64,000 bases of DNA from contig CM040089.1 of the NCBI GenBank assembly GCA_022496805.1, forward strand, positions 4,590,501 to 4,654,500, in the 5' to 3' direction. The stretch is from Pohlia nutans. Its lineage: Eukaryota > Streptophyta > Bryopsida > Bryales > Mniaceae. How positions within the stretch are numbered: position 1 is the stretch's first letter; each line of letters opens with the position of its first letter. The translations under genes and the position numbers were made by a program. Shown in pieces: positions 58,775-64,000 of this stretch. The notes under the pieces are model-generated. The model was not told the origin of the DNA and searched no databases. It saw only the letters and a program-made list of their open reading frames with translations.

Positions 58775-60943
58775 AGTATGTCTAGAGGTGTTTCATTACT
58801 TTTGGAGTAAATTTCTAAAAAACAACATATATTGAAAACAAGGTCAGCTCTAAGACAAAATTTAGACCTTTGTTGTAACTTCTAATTGTAAGATCTTGTA
58901 TCTTAACTTGTCAACAAATTTTCAAAACCTAATTCTTTTGTATCTCCAAAATCACAACGTTCAAAGTGGTACAACAAGGCCTTTTCCAATCATGTCAAAA
59001 GGTGAAACTTTAACTTTGAAACTTTTTAGAATAGAATATATGTACATTTTGCAACATGCGCCAGTTGATATTATATCAAAATATATAATATATGATATAT
59101 ATATCTCAAAATATCCAATTAAAAAAACTTGATATTCATCCATGGAATAATCATTATGTGGAAAAAGGCACAAGGTGACGAAAAAATACTAACTTTTTAA
59201 TTAATCTAACATGGAATTGAAAATGTTAATCCTGATGGTAAAACTGTTTTAGCATGCCATTTGCATGATATGCAACTTTCTTGTTTCCAAAAATTATAAA
59301 AATTGAGTTAAAAAACAAACCTCGCATATTTTTATTTATTAAGAGATTCCCTAATTGTCCGCAAAACGAATTCTATATATCTTTCACCATACTAATGAAA
59401 ATGGATTGAACTAAAAAAATTCTTTTGGATATGGATGTACTCTATCAAGATTTTTTACAATTTTGAATAACGATGCCCACATCTAGGCTGGGACCAAAAT
59501 CACTAATCTTACCATAAGTTTCCAACACCTTGGTGAAATGTTATGAAAATTAGTGTATCTCAAAGCTCCTCCTTGACCACATGTTGTATGAAAGAATCAA
59601 AAAAATATGATGAATACCCAAATGACCTAATCATAATTTAATGATTGAAAAACACTATGTCGCCAAAAAATAAAAATAGCCACTTGGTCTTTTAGGGGTT
59701 AATTTTTAATTGAACATGTTGCATGGTACGTGGATACTTTAATGATATAGTAATTTTACATGGAACGTGATCCTCCATTGGGTCTTCGTAAATTCTTACA
59801 TGTACAAAATTCTATAACAACCTAGAAGTCTTGAGTTTATGAAATTGATACTTGGTACCTTTTAAAATAAAGGGACCGTATTCCGACCTGTTAAGGGATT
59901 TATGACCATCGATCCAAACTTACATAATAAATTTAATTCTTTTTAGGTAGTGCAGAAAGTTAAAATTGTTTGACTTTCACAAAAGAAATTTCAAAAAAAT
60001 ATATTTGTTTGCTCTATTTTTTAGATAAGCAAAGAACAAAATTGAGTTGATACATATATTGGACAATCTAAAGTCACCTAATTGTAATAATGTACATTAT
60101 CCAAATATGACATGAAAACAATAACACTATCATAACATTATTACAATTACGTGACTTTCCTTCATGCACTTTGCTCATCACCTTCAGTCTCCACATGTCC
60201 ACTTAGCTACTGATAAAGTATTGTTGGGTGTAGAATATTCCTCACCATCTACTGTAGAACCAAGGCAGAGACAGTGCATGCTACTGAATGTTATGCACTT
60301 GTGACTTGCATGTAAATTGCATGCAGGTTTACAAGTTTGAGGAGATGCTATAAGTGCACTACAGTCGGAGACTGCAATGACATTTGTTAGCCCCTAAGCC
60401 TGCAAGGAGCCCCGTAGGGCCATGTTTAATCATTTTTTAGTCAAACGTAGCTTTTCACCTAGTTTCTAAATTCAAATGAAAACGGTTCCAACTAAGAAAG
60501 TGTAGGAGCTATCTTCTACTTTCTAGTCCGATTTATTGTTCTTCAAAATTGTTAAAAGTTGCGTTTTTTACAACACTATAAAGCACAAAACCCTAATATT
60601 CCAATATACACTACATAATTGTTTTTTCAATAAATTTATTTTTTATGTAAGCTCAAGATCATGCCACCTACACTTTGTTGTTCATCACTAGTATTTACAT
60701 TTTTCCTAAGAATTGCATACCAATTTAGACATTTTTGTAATTACTAGGACTATTACAAGAGAAAAACTTTGAAAAATCTTTTAAAATTCATTCTTATTTA
60801 AATAATTATGAAAAATTAGTGTAAACCGGTTTAACAATAAATTATATGAGAAAAATACCAAAAAAAGATAATATGTTTTAAAATGTGAGAAATTGATGAG
60901 GTTTGAGTGGGTAAATGTAGTATGAACGCTTAAGAGTTCAAAG
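58775..60943. other. unassigned AT-rich DNA with lone TTAA termini
   Basis: No gene recognised. CTTTTAGGGGTTAA ends at 59702 and TTAGCCCCTAAGCC starts at 60387: one unpaired right end and one unpaired, decayed left end. The frame 58896-59132 has no domain. Confidence 0.4.
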
Positions 60944-61033
60944 TCAATTCACACTATGGCCAAAGGTCGTTGCAATCCAAACCCAATTCATGCAAAGAGT
61001 CCAAAGTCTTGGGCTAAAAATATATAGCAAAAG

Positions 61034-61090
<57 letters not shown>
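61034..61090. repeat. (TA)n microsatellite
   Basis: About 28 uninterrupted TA units. Confidence 0.95.
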
Positions 61091-61092
<2 letters not shown>

Positions 61093-61102
61093 CAACGGCC
61101 TC

Positions 61103-61547
61103 TTAACCCTTAAGTGTGCAAGTGGACCATAGTGGTCCATGGTTCAGCTCATATTGTGAAAAACTTGTAGCTAATGGCTGAATTGAACTGGATGTTGAAC
61201 ATCAAAGTTCTTTGCATTGTAATGTAGAGAATTGTGGACTTTTCAAAAAAATAAATGGAATATTTTTGTAGATTTTGTGGCCTGATGAATGGTTGTTTAT
61301 ACGTATTTGTACAAATACCAATGTAGATATTCCTCTAGAATGCACGCATATAAGTAATTCTTTGGTGAACTAAATCATCTCACAAAATTCTACCAAAATT
61401 CCCACATCTCATTGTTCCATACGCATGTGTGGCGAAAAAATTTCAGGTTCAAAAAGTCATTTTTGGGGCATTAACTTATTGACATTACCAAAAAGACCTC
61501 TTTGTACTCACTTCCTTCAAACGTACATCTGCGCATTTAAGGGTTAA
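61103..61547. mobile_element. TTAA-bounded element, 445 bp, nested
   Basis: Left end TTAACCCTTAAGTGTGCA, right end the complement of TTAACCCTTAAATGCGCA. Inserted in the 60944-61765 foldback; the flanks 'ggcctc' and 'gagaaaa' fit a CTCTTAAGAG-like palindromic target. Confidence 0.8.
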
Positions 61548-61765
61548 GAGAAAATTAGATTTCTGTTCTCAATTGACCTAATTCTCTTTTGAAAAGCCAT
61601 AGCATTTTTGCCAAAATTATCAAAAAGTGTTGCCATGTAGGCACTTTGGACTCTAGTGTTGAAGCCCGAGAGGCTAATTTCCGTCTTTCTTGCAATCTGA
61701 TTGGTGGAATTTGACGGACTTTTGACCTTTGACGGACTTTTGACTTTCAACTATAGTGTAATTCA

Positions 61766-62636
61766 CCTTTAAGGCATTAGAGAAAATATGTACCCTCAAC
61801 AAGGCCGCTAGAGAAGAGGGTACAAGGGGGTCTCGAAGATTTATTTTTTATATTACATGGCCATTTTCCTATCTCTGCCTAAGGAGGTTGGATGTGGACT
61901 CTTTTAATTGGCCAATTTATGTCAAACTCTGTAGTTCACACAAGTTCATGCCCAAGTATGTTAGAAAGCCTACGGTGGTATTTAGCTTTGTTGGAGAATA
62001 GTGGGACCTTGTTGAGGGTTCGGACTTTCTCTAATGTATAGTAGGAAAGTGGCGGTGGAATTGGAAGACTGTCTCTATACCCTAGGAATGTAGTACAAAG
62101 AAGAAAGTAGGCCGTCATTATCACATGTAAGTACCACCTTCTAAGCCAATTGGTAAGTACAATGTGTCACAATGGTAAGACCATCGTCACCCTACGCAAT
62201 GAGTGGTACGGTAACGCTCTTTGTCGTGGCTTGCCAATAGTTTCCAGATTAGGCCTCGACCATAGCGTGATTGTTTTCATATTTGCATTGACTTTTTGGT
62301 ATACATAGGAAAGGCAAACATGTGGGGAAACTACTAAGTAGGGACCGGAGGGGACTTGGAGTGTCAGATGGCGCCATGGCAGCGACAATCGGGACCTCAA
62401 GGTGACCAACATGTATTGGGGCTATATATAGGTTGCGCCGGTTGTGCGGGTGGCCTTCGTAGTGGAGCTAGCCAGACATGGATGTATACCACCCCGCCAA
62501 GCCCTGTATTACACCCTCTTGTCATGTTGGTTGTTGGACAAGGGTGGAGATGCTCTAAGTAAGAACCGCCACAATTGTCATACTAAATCCTATTTCTCCT
62601 CATCAATTTTGAGGCCATTAGGTATAGCCAGTTTAA
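61766..62636. other. unassigned DNA
   Basis: No gene recognised. 'gggtggagatgctctaag' at 62543-62560 is a further GAGCATCTCCACC-type MITE end whose partner I could not find. Confidence 0.4.
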
Positions 62637-62973
62637 GAGCATCTCCACCCTTAGCAGTAAAAGTGACGCCAACATAAAAAATGAATGTAAAGGAGGCTGG
62701 TCACTCTAAATAATCATGGTTCACACGGCCAAATACAGGGAGTTAAGAGTGAACGCCAAGAATATATTTAGTTAAATCTTGGTTTGAGATAATGCAATCA
62801 TGGAGTTGTTTGTCTATTAGTGTGTATGTCGTGGCTTGTGAGTGGTCCACCAACTAAAAGTAGCCTTGATGGATGCATGTTTGGTGTGAATGGGTGGGGG
62901 AGTACATCCTTTAGCATGATGATAAATATGGCGTTGGCATCACCGGCCTTTACTGCCAAGGGTGGAGATGCTC
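62637..62973. mobile_element. PIF/Harbinger-like MITE (GAGCATCTCCACC), 337 bp
   Basis: Starts GAGCATCTCCACCCTTAGCA and ends with the complement of GAGCATCTCCACCCTTGGCA, flanked by TAA (62634-62636, 62974-62976). The ends continue pairing through 'gtaaa'. Confidence 0.8.
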
Positions 62974-62984
62974 TAACACTCTCA

Positions 62985-63506
62985 AGGCCGCTTTATACCT
63001 AGAGGCTGGGCCAATTCGTTGTGTAAGAGGCCTGAAATTTTCACATGTGATTGGTCAAAAAGTTGAAATCGGCCCCAACCCCTTTACACCTAGAGCCCGG
63101 GTCGATTTGGTGATATGAATTTTTTACTTAAAAAACGCATGGTCCGACATGGCTCGAGCTCGTTGAATTGGGTGCATCCAAAATGGAGGGCCAATTCTTT
63201 GCCTCAGGGCCAATGTCAAATTTCAATAAACAAACTTTTTTTATGTAAATGATGATTTTCTTCATTGAACTAGATCTGTTGGATTATGTGGAAATCTAAA
63301 CGGCTCTTCTGAAAAGTGAGAGAGAGGGGCTGAAATTTGCTACATTTATTGAATCGGCTTGGCTTCTTGGCCCCAAGGCCTTTACATATGGGAGAATTGG
63401 CCCCCGTTATAATCTTATTATAATGGATAGTTGAGGCCGGCCTTCAACCCAATTTCATGCAATCGACCTCAAGGGGAATTGGCCCGGCCTCTAGGTGTAA
63501 AGTGGC
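62985..63506. mobile_element. TTTACACCTAGAGGC foldback element, about 520 bp
   Basis: Left 'ggccgctttatacctagagg' pairs with right 'cctctaggtgtaaagtggc', and the arms extend through 'gggccaattc'. A further internal word 'tttacacctagagcccgggt' lies at 63083. Exact ends and target duplication are uncertain. Confidence 0.6.
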
Positions 63507-63588
63507 TCTCATTTGATGGACACAATAGAGGATGATATAACTTAGACTTCCGTCCAGAGCATGCTAAATTACTTACTGTCATAAATTC

Positions 63589-64000
63589 TTAACCCCTAAA
63601 CGTAACAGTGTTCAGAAACTGAACGACTAACAGATTCAAACGCACCCCACGTTCTCATCAATGTTTGGATGAAAGTTATCAATTTGTTTGGAGATACTTC
63701 ACCAAGTTGTTCTCCTATTTAACGGTTGGATTTAGTCATACTTGAGTATATATTTTTCTAAAATTACAAATGTAGAAGTATGTCAAGTTGTTGACCAAGC
63801 CAAAATTGCATTGGCTGTAGTTCAAAAGTGGCCTTGCAAAAATGAGGTCATAGATTTAAGAAACACAAAAAATTCAAAGAATCACCACGTTTAAGAGTAT
63901 CTCATTTCAAAATCATTCCAACAAACTTTACTCAAAAAATATTAAAATTTTGTTTGTAATCGAATTTAGAAGGATTTTTAATTTTTAATTTTCAAAATTG
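63589..64000. mobile_element. family F TTAA element, cut by the window end
   Basis: Left end TTAACCCCTAAACGTAAC. The sequence is the reverse complement of 7275-7863, reading 'gactaacagattcaaac' and then 'aatgaggtcatagatttaag'. The right end is beyond the window. Confidence 0.8.

Larger units (their letters stand above)
60944..61765. mobile_element. decayed CACACTATGGCC foldback element hosting a TTAA element
   Basis: Left 'caattcacactatggcc', right 'caactatagtgtaattcacc'. The interior resembles 49263-49615 ('gggctaaaaatat', 'gcaatctgattggtggaatt'). It contains a (TA)n tract at 61034-61090 and the nested TTAA element 61103-61547. Confidence 0.65.

Noticed and set aside
1632..63600. TTTAGGG-like words suggesting interstitial telomere repeats
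   Set aside because: They occur singly, always as TTTAGGGGTTAA or its complement at the ends of elements, never as a tandem array.
1..64000. CRISPR arrays, bacterial operons, rRNA and tRNA genes
   Set aside because: No spaced direct-repeat array, no ribosome-binding-site spaced gene clusters, and no rRNA or tRNA signatures seen; the intron-containing genes point to a plant nucleus.

Overview
This window looks like nuclear DNA of a land plant, or at least a streptophyte. The two intact genes have plant-type spliced exons with GT...AG introns. One encodes a BPG2-type chloroplast GTPase with an apparent transit peptide, and a phytocyanin fragment is also present. The rest is AT-rich and packed with small DNA transposons. 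I cannot name the species; a bryophyte or lycophyte is a guess, based mainly on the DUF7869-type remnant.

Genes. A minus-strand gene at 21472-25660 (8 exons, 716 aa) encodes a CUE-domain, coiled-coil protein that probably binds ubiquitin. A plus-strand gene at 36079-39575 (4 exons, 658 aa) encodes a BPG2-like, circularly permuted YqeH-family GTPase, probably acting in chloroplast ribosome biogenesis. About 6.5 kb upstream of it, 29449-29859 is a diverged duplicate of its leader and first ~22 codons, broken by a stop. Three other coding remnants are a DUF7869-type transposon ORF (30770-32277), a frameshifted phytocyanin fragment (54763-55067) and a short exon-like piece resembling a DExH helicase P-loop (40075-40119).

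Mobile DNA. The main theme is a set of non-autonomous elements about 0.2-2 kb long, bounded by TTAA followed by CCCCTAAA, CCCTTAAA or CCCTTTAG, with inverted ends. I count about 22 two-ended copies and about 7 single ends, in at least six families (called A-F here). They often abut, sharing a TTAA, and in two places sit inside one another. A family C element inside another family C element (43485-45097) gives an internal proof of TTAA-specific insertion. TTAA targets and CCY ends fit piggyBac-type transposition (Sola3 also uses TTAA), but I see no transposase. A second layer is TA-targeting foldback elements, many starting AGGTAGG, GAGTTATCC or CCGTAGTACC. Others are PIF/Harbinger-like (TAA/TTA) MITEs, a Stowaway-like MITE, a CACTA-like MITE, and an unassigned family with 4-bp target duplications. 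Several insertions can be dated relative to each other because an empty-site copy lies elsewhere in the window.

Layout: 1-1631 unassigned; 1632-5902 TTAA elements; 7275-20620 AT-rich DNA with scattered elements; 20838-26530 CUE gene and flanks; 28370-32277 element, BPG2 5' duplicate and DUF7869 remnant; 33754-35788 elements; 35789-39575 BPG2; 40286-63588 element-dense DNA; 63589-64000 a family F element cut by the window end.
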